Shown here: piece after piece, positions 36,306 through 44,284 of the stretch | Layout of the letters: every line of letters starts with the position of its first letter | How positions within the stretch are numbered: the stretch's first letter is position 1 | DNA from: Oscillospiraceae bacterium MB24-C1 | Lineage (GTDB): Bacteria > Bacillota > Clostridia > Oscillospirales > Ruminococcaceae | Assembly (NCBI GenBank): GCA_030913685.1 | Contig: CP133187.1 | Coordinates: 1,451,501 to 1,515,500 of the forward strand | Direction: 5' to 3' | Length of the DNA stretch: 64,000 bases | The notes under the pieces: generated by a model | Told to the model about the DNA's origin: nothing | Databases searched by the model: none | What the model saw: the letters and a program-made list of their open reading frames with translations, nothing else | Translations under genes and position numbers: made by a program

Positions 36306-37562
36306 ATGAAGAAGTTTTTTGCACTTGCAATGGCTGCTGCCATGATTGCAAGCATGTCCGCTACTTCGTTCGCGGCGGATATCATTACCGGCACTCCCGA
36401 TGGTCCTTTCACTAAGAAAACCGACGATGGCAAACTTTATTATCCAGTCGTAGCCATGCACGGTCCTTTCTCTTATGACGCCGACGATAAGGTGCTCACG
36501 GATGAGACTGTTGAGTATGGCGAAACCGCTTACTATGCACTCCTTCAGAGCGACATTGATTCAAAAGGCAATCCAAGCGGCGACAAGTCTCTTGTCACTG
36601 AGTCCGAGGTTGTCAGCAACCTGAAGGTTAAGCCCAAGTGGGAAGAGGGCTCCAAGCTCGTCAAGAGTGTTTCTATCGTTAAGAAGAAGGTCACCAACGA
36701 AGAAAGTGCAACCGGCGACAATACCGGTAGATACTACAAGTATGGTTCAGATGGCAAACCTACTACTGCCTCTGAAAATGAGTACAATAGCGGCGATGCT
36801 TTTATGTATGCTGATGAGCTGTTTAGTGACAATTACGACTACGAGAAGCCTGAAGCTGGCAAGTCAACCAGCGGTAACTACTACTACTTCCTCGCTATTG
36901 CGATGGAGTCTACTACCTCCACCGCTGACACCGACGTTATCGGCACCCTGACCCTGAGCAAGTCCAAGGCTCCCAAGATTGACGATCTTGAGCTGGATAT
37001 CAGCCTCAACGTCGACTGGGCAAACTCCTACCGTTCTAGCACCAGCTATGTCATCGATGGCAGCAGCTCCCCCGAGCTTGAGGACGAGACCTACTACTCC
37101 CTGAAGTTCGACTATGACGATGAGACCGACCTTGAGTTCGAAGACGGTTCTATCTTCACCGTTGACGTTTCTGGCCAGGGCAAATTGCTCGTATACTATG
37201 ATACCGATTTCAAATCCAAGGTTGCTTCCAAGTATCCTCTTGCTGAGCTCAATTTCTGGAATGGCAACGGCGCAAAGTTCAACCGTGTAGGCGAGATGTT
37301 CCTTGCTTGCGATGAAGACTATGCTCAGTTCCTCTATCAGCTCAATGCTGACGGCACCCTCTCTGAGGTTCCCGGCGCTGAGTTCGACAAGTATGACGAG
37401 GGCTTCTACTTTAATACTCGTGTATTGGGCACCTATGTCATCTCCGACATGGACCTTGAGCTCGAGGACACCACCGTCGAGACTCCCACTGTTGAGACTC
37501 CCGACGTTCCCACCACCCCCGTTCCCCCTGTTACCAACCCCTCCACTGGTGCAGTTGCCTAA
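36306..37562 (+). CDS. Secreted surface protein, paralog 1, ending NPSTGAVA
   Basis: 418 aa. SD AAGGAGG, signal peptide MKKFFALAMAAAMIASMSATSFA with cleavage after AxA, then an acidic, Tyr/Asp-rich body of beta-type sequence without recognised family. Shared with the paralog at 38569: IFTVDVSGQGKLL, a FN...AKFNRxGE block, FYFNTRVLGTYVISD. Then comes a Thr/Pro linker (TPTVETPDVPTTPVPP) and the final NPSTGAVA. NPxTG recalls sortase signals, but no membrane segment or charged tail follows. Codon choice is strongly biased (GGC, AAG, GAC, CTC), as in highly expressed genes. Own promoter, leader hairpin and terminator. Function unknown; abundant surface or S-layer-associated protein is a guess. Confidence 0.72.
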   Translation: MKKFFALAMAAAMIASMSATSFAADIITGTPDGPFTKKTDDGKLYYPVVAMHGPFSYDADDKVLTDETVEYGETAYYALLQSDIDSKGNPSGDKSLVTESEVVSNLKVKPKWEEGSKLVKSVSIVKKKVTNEESATGDNTGRYYKYGSDGKPTTASENEYNSGDAFMYADELFSDNYDYEKPEAGKSTSGNYYYFLAIAMESTTSTADTDVIGTLTLSKSKAPKIDDLELDISLNVDWANSYRSSTSYVIDGSSSPELEDETYYSLKFDYDDETDLEFEDGSIFTVDVSGQGKLLVYYDTDFKSKVASKYPLAELNFWNGNGAKFNRVGEMFLACDEDYAQFLYQLNADGTLSEVPGAEFDKYDEGFYFNTRVLGTYVISDMDLELEDTTVETPTVETPDVPTTPVPPVTNPSTGAVA

Positions 37563-37597
37563 GTAAAGGGTTGTAACTAATTAGTTAAATGTTTAAG

Positions 37598-37636
37598 GCC
37601 GTCGCCCTCCTCTCCAGAGTGGCGGCGGCTTTTTTC
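37598..37636 (+). terminator. Terminator of secreted protein gene 1, loop CUCUCCA
   Basis: GCCGTCGCC / GGCGGCGGC, extended by CTC / GAG, closing a 7-nt loop CTCTCCA (37610-37616); then TTTTTT. The loop is the exact complement of UGGAGAG in the gene's own leader hairpin. Confidence 0.9.
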
Positions 37637-37699
37637 TGTTTATTTTACATGCAGATGTGAACTCATTTTATAGAAGTATGCATCGAAAGGAAAAGGAAT

Positions 37700-38308
37700 A
37701 TGAATTTCCCTCTTACACTTTTATTGGTACGTCATTCTATAACCGCCGGAAATCTTGCTGGTCAATACATAGGAAGTACTGACCAGCCCCTCTGCAGCGA
37801 GGGTATTGAACTTGCTCACGTTGCTGCCCGTTCTATGCCATCGGTGCTTCGAGTTTACTGCAGTCCTATGCTCCGCTGCCGTCAAACAGCCGCGCTTTTA
37901 TACCCAAACCATGTTCTGCGTGAGGTAACTGACCTACGCGAGGCAGATTTCGGAATATGCGAAGGCAAAACATATGCCCAGCTTGCTGCTGACCCCTATT
38001 ACCGGGAATGGATCACGTCATCAGGCGCACTGCCTCCCCCGGGTGGTGAGGGTGCTGAACATTTTTCAAATCGCTGCGTTGCTGCCTTTCGCGGTATTTT
38101 AGATGAGTTGGTTTGCGATAATATTTCGAGAGCCGCCTGTGTTATCCACGGAGGAAGCATTATGGCAATAATGGCCGCTCTCGCCAGCCCTAAGCGTCAA
38201 TTTTATGACTGGCGCGTAGAAAACTGTTGCGGTTTCATCGTCAGCGCCGATCCTCAAACAGGACAATTAATGTTAGTTGAAGAATTGTGTATTAATTGCC
38301 AAACTTAA
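37700..38308 (+). CDS. Histidine phosphatase (phosphoglycerate mutase-like)
   Basis: 202 aa. Phosphohistidine motif LLVRHSITAGN (the usual RHG is RHS here), YCSPMLRCRQTAALL, LREADFGICEGKTYAQL, and the second catalytic histidine in CVIHGGSIMAIM. These fit the CobC/GpmB branch of the histidine phosphatase superfamily. Substrate unknown; alpha-ribazole phosphate is one option given the B12 genes elsewhere in the window. It sits between the two secreted paralogs but follows a terminator, so is probably independent. Confidence 0.85.
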   Translation: MNFPLTLLLVRHSITAGNLAGQYIGSTDQPLCSEGIELAHVAARSMPSVLRVYCSPMLRCRQTAALLYPNHVLREVTDLREADFGICEGKTYAQLAADPYYREWITSSGALPPPGGEGAEHFSNRCVAAFRGILDELVCDNISRAACVIHGGSIMAIMAALASPKRQFYDWRVENCCGFIVSADPQTGQLMLVEELCINCQT

Positions 38309-38379
38309 AACCACTGCCAACATTATTGCATTTTTGTAATTTCTTAGCGAAAAATAATTACAAAATTATAACAAACCTG

Positions 38380-38408
38380 TTGCATTCATGGATAAGATAT
38401 GCTATGAT
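38380..38408 (+). promoter_or_regulatory. Promoter of secreted protein gene 2
   Basis: TTGCAT (38380-38385), 17 bp, TATGAT (38403-38408). Start expected near 38415, giving a ~155-nt leader. Confidence 0.7.
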
Positions 38409-38438
38409 GTTTACAGTAATCTTCCAATAGAGGGTTAC

Positions 38439-38490
38439 TTAACCGCAAAACAAGGTTAACGTTTACTTTCTCTCTTTTTGGCCTTGTTTT
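38439..38490 (+). promoter_or_regulatory. Mutually exclusive hairpins in leader of secreted protein gene 2
   Basis: TTAACC (38439-38444) can pair with GGTTAA (38454-38459). Alternatively AAAACAAGG (38447-38455) can pair with CCTTGTTTT (38482-38490). The two share bases 38454-38455, so only one can fully form. A U-rich CTTTTTGG lies between. Confidence 0.4.
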
Positions 38491-38501
38491 ACACACATAT
38501 G

Positions 38502-38539
38502 ATTTTTCTACCGGTGTTGGAGAGCGTCGGCTGAAAGAT
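38502..38539 (+). promoter_or_regulatory. 5' leader hairpin with octaloop UUGGAGAG (gene 2)
   Basis: Inner stem CCGGTG / CGTCGG with two G-U pairs. Then a 2x2 internal loop and an outer 7-bp stem (38502-38508 with 38533-38539). The loop TTGGAGAG is at 38517-38524, identical to that of gene 1 although the stems differ. GGAGAG is complementary to CTCTCC in the gene's terminator loop. Confidence 0.65.
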
Positions 38540-38568
38540 ATGAAACTTAATTTAGGAGGAATATTCCA

Positions 38569-39633
38569 ATGAAAAAGACATTTGCTCTTGTTCTGGCTGT
38601 TGCAATGGTTATGAGCCTGGCTGCAGTTTCTTTTGCGGCGGATCATAACAATGATCTTTTTGATCTCGTAGGCCCCTTTAAGTATGACGGCGATATCGAC
38701 TCTGGCAAAGGCGCTATGAAGGACGCTACCCTTGAGTATGGTAAGGCTGCTTACTGGCAGATTCTGTACTCCGGCGCTGCTGTTGAAGATTACAAACATG
38801 TAGAGAAGCTCAAGGTTAAGGCTAAGTGGGAAATGGGCTCCGATCTTGTTGACGGTCTTTCTATCGTCAAGAAGCGCGTTGCTGCTGGCAGTGACGGCAC
38901 CAAATACAACAACTCTTCCGTAACTGTTCCCGCTGATTTTGAGTTCGCTACCTCCGGCTATGCATATTTCGTAGAAGTTAAGGTCAAAGCCAAGGACACC
39001 ACCTCTGATTCTGACATCATTGGTACTCTGACCTTCAACAAGAAGAATAGCGACGACTCTTATTACGAGTTTGATGATCACGACGAGGACATCACCGCTA
39101 ACGTTTTCTATGACAAGAACTATCTGGATTACCCTGTCTACGAGGTAACTGGCGATGTTGACAACCTCAAGTATGATACCAAGTATCTGCTCAAGTTCAA
39201 CTATGACGATGAAGTAGAGCTTTCCTTTGGCAACACCAAGGGCGGCGACAACGAAGGCATCTTCACTGTTGACGTATCCGGCCAGGGCAAGATCCTGTTC
39301 CAGTACAACACCAACGTTGACGAAGCTATTGCTGATGCTAACCCCGGCGCAACTATGAAGTTCATCAACTTCAACAATGCTAAGTTTAACCGTACTGGTG
39401 AGTTCATGTATGAGATGGAAGATGGCGCTTATGCTTACCAGATCGTTGATGGCAAGCTGACCGCTATTCCTGGTTGCGACTACGACGAGTCTGACGAGGC
39501 CTTCTACTTCAACACCCGCGTTCTCGGTTCCTATGTCTTCTCTGACGTAGAGCTCGTCGACGCTCCTGCTGTTGTTGAGGTTCCTGACGTTGAGGCTCCC
39601 GTTGAGAACCCCACCACTGGCGCTGCTGCGTAA
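38569..39633 (+). CDS. Secreted surface protein, paralog 2, ending NPTTGAAA
   Basis: 354 aa. SD AGGAGG; signal peptide MKKTFALVLAVAMVMSLAAVSFA then AD. Shares with paralog 1 the order VKxKWExGSxLVxxxSIVKKxV, IIGTLTFNK, YDDEVELSF, IFTVDVSGQGKIL, NNAKFNRTGE, FYFNTRVLGSYVFSD and a Pro/Val/Glu-rich tail ending ENPTTGAAA. As in paralog 1, the protein stops right after NPxTGAxA with no membrane tail. It has the same strong codon bias, which also opens a long antisense frame that is not a gene. Cell-surface location follows from the signal peptide; function unknown. Confidence 0.72.
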   Translation: MKKTFALVLAVAMVMSLAAVSFAADHNNDLFDLVGPFKYDGDIDSGKGAMKDATLEYGKAAYWQILYSGAAVEDYKHVEKLKVKAKWEMGSDLVDGLSIVKKRVAAGSDGTKYNNSSVTVPADFEFATSGYAYFVEVKVKAKDTTSDSDIIGTLTFNKKNSDDSYYEFDDHDEDITANVFYDKNYLDYPVYEVTGDVDNLKYDTKYLLKFNYDDEVELSFGNTKGGDNEGIFTVDVSGQGKILFQYNTNVDEAIADANPGATMKFINFNNAKFNRTGEFMYEMEDGAYAYQIVDGKLTAIPGCDYDESDEAFYFNTRVLGSYVFSDVELVDAPAVVEVPDVEAPVENPTTGAAA

Positions 39634-39678
39634 GTAGTACGTTTTAAACGGAACACTGCCGTAAGGCAGATTAAAAAA

Positions 39679-39710
39679 GCCGCTCTCCTCTCCGGAGCGG
39701 CTTTTTCTTT
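39679..39710 (+). terminator. Terminator of secreted protein gene 2, loop CCUCUCC
   Basis: GCCGCTC / GAGCGGC with loop TCCTCTCCG, then CTTTTTCTTTT. It repeats the CCTCTCC loop of the gene 1 terminator on a different stem. It also faces cotJC from the other side. Confidence 0.88.
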
Positions 39711-39769
39711 TGCCCAAAAACTGTTTACTTGCCCAAAAGAGTGTTGGCCAGTTTTTCTAAAGAATTATT

Positions 39770-40375
39770 TTACCGGCACGCTTTGTCAAAAGCCGGATTA
39801 AAGGCATAAAAGTTTCTTGAATCTAACTGTTCAGTCACCATACGTAGCGCTTCTCCAAATCTTTGGAAGTGAACAATTTCGCGTTCGCGTAAAAACACAA
39901 TCGGGGCGCGAACATCGGGGTCATCAACCAGGCGCAGAATATTGTCATAGGTTGTTCTAGCCTTTTGCTCTGCAGCCATATCTTCGCTTAAATCAGTAAT
40001 TGGATCGCCTTTTGACTGAAACGCCAAGGCATTAAAAGGATCTCCCGCAGAGGAACAAGGGTAAACACCGAGCGTATGCTCTATGTAATATGGCATAAAG
40101 CCTGCTTCTTCAAGTTGTTGGGCATTCAAATTTTTGGTCAGCTGGTGAACAATCGCACTAATCATTTCAAGATGCGCAAGCTCTTCGGTGCCGATATCAG
40201 TTAGCAGCCCGGCCACGGTACGGTGCGGCATGGTATAACGCTGAGAAATATAGCGCATAGAGGCACCTAGCTCACCGTCGGGCCCGCCGTATTGCGTGAT
40301 TATTGCCTGTGCCAATTTGGGGTTGGGATTTGTAATGCGAACAGGGAATTGCAACCGCTTTTCATAACTCCACAT
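39770..40375 (-). CDS. cotJC: Spore coat protein CotJC, manganese-catalase family
   Basis: 201 aa from ATG 40375 (MWSYEKRLQFPVRI) with SD GAGGAGG 8 nt upstream. Mn-catalase fold: helices with E residues in QYGGPDGELGASMRYISQRY, IGTEELAHLEMISAIVHQL (ExxH), MAAEQKARTTYDNI, LREREIVHFQRFGEAL (ExxH). These are the di-manganese ligands. Third gene of cotJABC, made in the mother cell during sporulation in Bacillus. Evidence that this organism forms, or descends from, spore formers. Confidence 0.92.
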   Translation of the reverse strand: MWSYEKRLQFPVRITNPNPKLAQAIITQYGGPDGELGASMRYISQRYTMPHRTVAGLLTDIGTEELAHLEMISAIVHQLTKNLNAQQLEEAGFMPYYIEHTLGVYPCSSAGDPFNALAFQSKGDPITDLSEDMAAEQKARTTYDNILRLVDDPDVRAPIVFLREREIVHFQRFGEALRMVTEQLDSRNFYAFNPAFDKACR

Positions 40376-40377
40376 AA

Positions 40378-40806
40378 TCAATCCTCCTCAATTTCCCAAG
40401 GCCAGGGCGTCTCAACCCATTGCCAGCTACCGGAGTTGGTGTCAACCATACATGACCGAATTGGACCGACAACTTTTTGGTAATTTTCGCTGGCCTGGAT
40501 TAACTGCTGCTGTTTTCTGCGGTAATACTCCAGTGCATTTTGATCATTTGGGTGGGTATCCAGATATAAAACCGCTTCATGAAGTGCAAAACAATAATGC
40601 GCGAGCTGCTGCTTCGCCTGTGATTTATTATTGGTGCTACTCCGGTTTTCCTGTGCGGCTAACATTGTATTCATGTTGTGCGGCATCATATTGGGTGACA
40701 CCATGCCACTCTGTGGTGCGTTTTGCATACTTCTTGGATTTTGAGCCGATATAATATTATCCAGAGGCAGTGTGTTTTCAGGCAAGCTCATGTTATCATA
40801 AATCAT
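40378..40806 (-). CDS. cotJB: Spore coat protein CotJB
   Basis: 142 aa from ATG 40806, which overlaps the cotJA stop by ATGA. The C-terminal ~80 residues are the CotJB domain: LAHYCFALHEAVLYLDTHPNDQNALEYYRR and a tail ending WPWEIEED. The N-terminal ~60 residues are Met/Asn/Pro/Gln-rich and longer than in Bacillus CotJB (~87 aa). Translationally coupled to cotJA, and its stop is 2 nt before the cotJC start. Confidence 0.85.
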   Translation of the reverse strand: MIYDNMSLPENTLPLDNIISAQNPRSMQNAPQSGMVSPNMMPHNMNTMLAAQENRSSTNNKSQAKQQLAHYCFALHEAVLYLDTHPNDQNALEYYRRKQQQLIQASENYQKVVGPIRSCMVDTNSGSWQWVETPWPWEIEED

Positions 40807-41036
40807 TTGCATTCGCCCCCTATTACCATCCACGGCAGATCGAGTTCAGGAAATACCGTTCCGCGCTGCAAGCCCACCGCAGGATCATATGTTTGTGACC
40901 AGCCCTGCATAGGGACATATGCCATTGCCAGCGGCAGCACCATAGTTCCCGGCATGGTCATGTCTGTTTGTGCCATTGTAGGCAAAACCATATGCGACGG
41001 ATAGCACATAGCCGCCTGTTGCTGACGAAAATCCAA
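40803..41036 (-). CDS. cotJA: Spore coat-associated protein CotJA
   Basis: 77 aa if the TTG at 41036 is the start (AAAGGGG lies 8 nt upstream); an upstream TTG at 41054 overlaps the SD. Recognised by MAYVPMQGWSQTYDP, GLQRGTVFPELDLPW, the CotJA signature. First gene of cotJABC. Upstream, CATAGGAT (minus strand, 41069-41076) resembles the CATAnnnT -10 of mother-cell sigma factors, but no convincing -35 was found. Confidence 0.8.
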   Translation of the reverse strand: MDFRQQQAAMCYPSHMVLPTMAQTDMTMPGTMVLPLAMAYVPMQGWSQTYDPAVGLQRGTVFPELDLPWMVIGGECK

Positions 41037-41308
41037 AGCTAAAACCCCTTTCAAGTTATTCTGATACCATCCTATGAATCACCCTGTACCCGAGGTGACA
41101 CAAAACCTCACCCAAAGCGCATCAGTATTGGATTCTTTTTCACCTTAATTGAAAATTTTTTAAAAATAACGCATAATAAAAAGGTAAAAATATTTGCCTT
41201 TTGTTTTAAAGTTCCACCGTTTATTTAGAAAAGGTCAATATACTTCAAAAATACCTTGGATAACAAATTTTTATTCTCGCATAGAATTTTCATCATAAAG
41301 GAGAGCAT

Positions 41309-41923
41309 ATGGCTAAACAAACTTGGAAGGGCAGCACCCTACTGGCGCCTCTACCCGCAGCACTTGTCACCTGCGGTACGCTTGATGCACCCAATGTTTT
41401 TACAGTGGCATGGACGGGAATCGTCAACACCCAGCCCGCTAAAACCTATATTTCGGTTCGACCGGAGCGATTTTCTTACCCGCTGATTCGGCAATCAGGC
41501 GAATTCGTAATTAATATTACAACTCGTCGGCTTTTACGCGCGGTGGATTTTTGCGGTGTTCGCTCTGGGCGTGACACCGATAAATTTGCCGTTTGTGATC
41601 TTACAGCCGAACCAGCTTCACAGCTGAGCTGCCCTATGCTGGCCGAAAGCCCTCTTTCGTTAGAATGCCGCATCACCGATGTAATGGAACTGGGTTCGCA
41701 TCATATGATGCTGGCGGACATTGTCGCCGTCAACGCCGACGAATCGCTTATTTCTAAAAGCGGTAAGCTTCAGCTCAACCATGCCGATCTTATTGCATTT
41801 GCACATGGTGCATATTATGAGCTAGGGCGGCAGCTCGGTACGTTTGGGTATAGTGTAGCCAAAAAGCCCGCGGCCAAAAGAGGCAGATCTTCTAAAAACG
41901 GCGGCACTGTACGAAAGGCTTAA
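41309..41923 (+). CDS. Flavin reductase family protein (FMN-binding)
   Basis: 204 aa, SD AAGGAGAG. Split-barrel FMN-binding fold of the DIM6/NTAB family: LLAPLPAALVTCG, NVFTVAWTGIVNTQPAKTYI, SVRPERFSYPLIRQSGEFVINI, LAESPLSLECRITDVMELG. The tail is Lys/Arg-rich (KKPAAKRGRSSK). Electron partner unknown. The ~270 bp upstream to cotJA hold no gene. Confidence 0.85.
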   Translation: MAKQTWKGSTLLAPLPAALVTCGTLDAPNVFTVAWTGIVNTQPAKTYISVRPERFSYPLIRQSGEFVINITTRRLLRAVDFCGVRSGRDTDKFAVCDLTAEPASQLSCPMLAESPLSLECRITDVMELGSHHMMLADIVAVNADESLISKSGKLQLNHADLIAFAHGAYYELGRQLGTFGYSVAKKPAAKRGRSSKNGGTVRKA

Positions 41924-41963
41924 CAGAAAGGACCTACCCGGCAACTCGTTGGGTTATTTGATT

Positions 41964-42800
41964 ATGACGGATTGTATTTTTCGCTGCCCCATTTGTAAAG
42001 CACCGCTAAAGGGCACTGATTTTGCACTCAAATGCGGCAGTGGCCACAGCTTTGATAAGGCAGCACAGGGGTATGTGCATCTTTTGCCACCTAATAAAAT
42101 GCATACCAAGCTGCCCGGTGATAATCGTGAAATGGTAGCGGCACGCCGCAGATTTTTGGATGCAGGTATTTACCAATCATTTAGGGATCGTATCTGCACA
42201 CTGATATCGGATGAACTGCGTGGTCGCTCCGCCCCCCTGCTAATTGACGCAGGTTGCGGTGAGGGTTACTATACCGATGCCGTTCGCCACGCGTTGGAAT
42301 CGGTCTGCCAATCGCCTGTTATTTGCGGGTTTGATATTTCAAAGCTGGCGGTCAAGGCGGCGGCCGGTCGCAGCCGGGCGTTGCATCTGGCAGTGGCAAG
42401 CTGCTTTGAAATTCCGGTTCAAGATGCCTGTGCCGATGTCTTGTTGAGTGTCTTTGCGCCGATTGTTCCCACCGAATTTGCGCGTGTACTCAAGCCGGGC
42501 GGTATGATGCTTTTGGCGGTGGCAAGCGAACGGCATCTACTTGGCTTAAAACAATTACTTTACGAGACTCCATATTTAAACACCTATCAAGAAACGATCT
42601 ATTCGGGATTTACTTTTGAACGCCGTATTCCCGTCCGTACACACGCTATACTGACCGATAACGGCCTGATAGCCGATCTATTTGCTATGACCCCCTATTA
42701 CTGGAAAACTCCGATTGAGGGTAGCCATCGCCTTCAACAAGCCAGCCGACTGGAAACTGAGCTCGGATTTGACCTGCTAATATATCGCCGTCAGGAGTGA
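41964..42800 (+). CDS. RlmA-type 23S rRNA guanine-N1 methyltransferase
   Basis: 278 aa from ATG 41964 (MTDCIFRCPICKAPL); the SD is weak. N-terminal zinc ribbon CPICKAPL with CGSGHSFDKAAQGYVHLL, then a class I SAM domain (LLIDAGCGEGYYTDAVRHAL, GFDISKLAVKAAA, LLSVFAPIVPTEFARVLKPGG). RlmA(I/II) enzymes modify G745/G748 in 23S helix 35, with effects on macrolide/tylosin-type drugs. Overlaps the next gene region closely (8 bp to its ATG), so likely co-transcribed. Confidence 0.88.
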   Translation: MTDCIFRCPICKAPLKGTDFALKCGSGHSFDKAAQGYVHLLPPNKMHTKLPGDNREMVAARRRFLDAGIYQSFRDRICTLISDELRGRSAPLLIDAGCGEGYYTDAVRHALESVCQSPVICGFDISKLAVKAAAGRSRALHLAVASCFEIPVQDACADVLLSVFAPIVPTEFARVLKPGGMMLLAVASERHLLGLKQLLYETPYLNTYQETIYSGFTFERRIPVRTHAILTDNGLIADLFAMTPYYWKTPIEGSHRLQQASRLETELGFDLLIYRRQE

Positions 42801-42808
42801 GAAACGCT

Positions 42809-43657
42809 ATGAAACACTTAATAACAGGTGCAGCTTCACTTTGTGCAGCCGGAGCCGCTTATAGCTATTACCAAAACAATGTGCTGCAAGTGACCCGCCA
42901 CACGCTCAATATCGGTTTGCCGAAACCAATAAGACTTATTTGTCTGGCCGATCTGCACGGCAAACAGTTTGGTAAAAATAATAGAAATTTAATTACGCAA
43001 ATACGCGCGCTGACTCCGGATCTGATCGTATTCCCAGGCGACACACTTAGCGCTGATTGCCACAATCTTGTGCCAACCATCAAAACACTGGAAGCACTGA
43101 ACCGCATTGCGCCCTGCTTTCTTATTCCAGGCAATCACGAGCGCCGCTCTGGACGCTGGCCTGAAATCGCCGACAACTTCAGGGCAGTCGGGTTAATTGT
43201 TCTCGAAAACACCCAATTTGACGGGTATATGCACGGGTCCCCCGTGCATATATTAGGGCTGGATGAAGGCTTGGCCGTCTCCCGTTTTGATTATATCAAG
43301 GCTGCGTGTAAAACGCTGGAATATGCCGATAACCGTGAACCACTACGCACCTTATCGCAACAGGATGGCCTGCGCATCGTTCTTTCACACTTTCCTGAAC
43401 ATTACGCTTTGATCGACGAGCTTTCTTACTGCCGCTTTCCGTTTGATTTGATGCTCTGCGGGCACGCCCATGGCGGTCAGGTTCGCCTAGGTAAACGGCT
43501 GTCACTTTATGCACCGGGTCAGGGTCTTTTCCCGCGTTTTTGTCAGGGGCTGTATGGCAGTAATCCAGCGTTATTGGTCAGCCGTGGATTAGGTAATGAC
43601 AGTCCTTTCCCCAGAATTAATAACCGACCCGAGATTGTATCGGTTACAATTATGTGA
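42809..43657 (+). CDS. Metallophosphoesterase (YkuE-like)
   Basis: 282 aa from ATG 42809 with SD AGGAG; the upstream GTG would sit on the SD. Hydrophobic N-terminus (LITGAASLCAAGAAYSYY), then the calcineurin-type metal motifs: LADLHG, FPGDTL, PGNHERR, LSHFPEH, CGHAHGGQ. Probably membrane-attached and facing outside, acting on phosphodiester or lipid substrates. Coupled to rlmA. Confidence 0.88.
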   Translation: MKHLITGAASLCAAGAAYSYYQNNVLQVTRHTLNIGLPKPIRLICLADLHGKQFGKNNRNLITQIRALTPDLIVFPGDTLSADCHNLVPTIKTLEALNRIAPCFLIPGNHERRSGRWPEIADNFRAVGLIVLENTQFDGYMHGSPVHILGLDEGLAVSRFDYIKAACKTLEYADNREPLRTLSQQDGLRIVLSHFPEHYALIDELSYCRFPFDLMLCGHAHGGQVRLGKRLSLYAPGQGLFPRFCQGLYGSNPALLVSRGLGNDSPFPRINNRPEIVSVTIM

Positions 43658-44284
43658 GGGATCTATCCTTGGGCTGACGCTTTCAGTTTCACCACAGAGC
43701 CGCGACAGTGGAGGAATTTGAACTGATATACCGCCTTTTTCTACAGATGCGCACAGCTGCGTATCAGCGGAAGTTACGCACTGAGTAACGCCATAGACGG
43801 TCTGGTCCAAATCCGTGCCGAACCGGTTTTATCGGCGCGGGTTAACAAAAAAGCTTTTGCAACCCCGCTTTAGTGGATGTTGTGCGAGCCTTGACATAAT
43901 CTTACTGATATGAAAACCATCTGTTTCGATGACTTAGCTCATAAGAACTATGGAGCGCTAGCCAGAACTAGTTTACTGGAATAGGACTCCCTCGGTATTG
44001 CGACTAGCGCTTTCCACTGGTATTCTCTAGGCTCACCATGCCATTGGTGAACTTATCGCGTTTTCTGTACTGGTTCGTGATAACTGTACTTTTAGAGCGG
44101 TTTTAAAAGATTTTTACAAATAATTTTGTTCTGCCATGTCCTACCTTATCAAACGCCTAACAACTTTTATCCAAGACATTTCTGTTATAAATATACCGTT
44201 GATCACCGGATAGCCTATTGACTTTTGCACTGTGACTATGGTATATTTATTAGGCTGTTTTGGCAGTTTACGTTTTAATAACAT
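43658..44284. other. Gene-free stretch between phosphoesterase gene and tRNA-Pro
   Basis: About 630 bp with no ORF carrying an SD. It contains an inverted repeat GCGCTAG (43955-43961) / CTAGCGC (44004-44010) with a nested CCAG..CTGG (43962-43979), which could fold as a branched RNA on either strand. No promoter-terminator pair clearly frames it. Confidence 0.4.

Noticed and set aside
36280-37620. Alternative reading of the terminator-leader match as pairing of terminator CCUCCU with the SD AGGAGG
   Set aside because: Possible for gene 1 only; the gene 2 terminator loop lacks the full CCUCCU, whereas the GGAGAG/CUCUCC match holds for both genes.
38386-39717. 443-codon minus-strand open frame covering secreted gene 2
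   Set aside because: It is antisense to a gene with promoter, SD, signal peptide and terminator. The frame stays open because of the strong codon bias of the real gene, and its protein has no recognisable features or SD.
41069-41076. CATAGGAT as a definite SigE/SigK promoter for cotJABC
   Set aside because: The -10-like element is there, but no -35 at the right distance could be supported.
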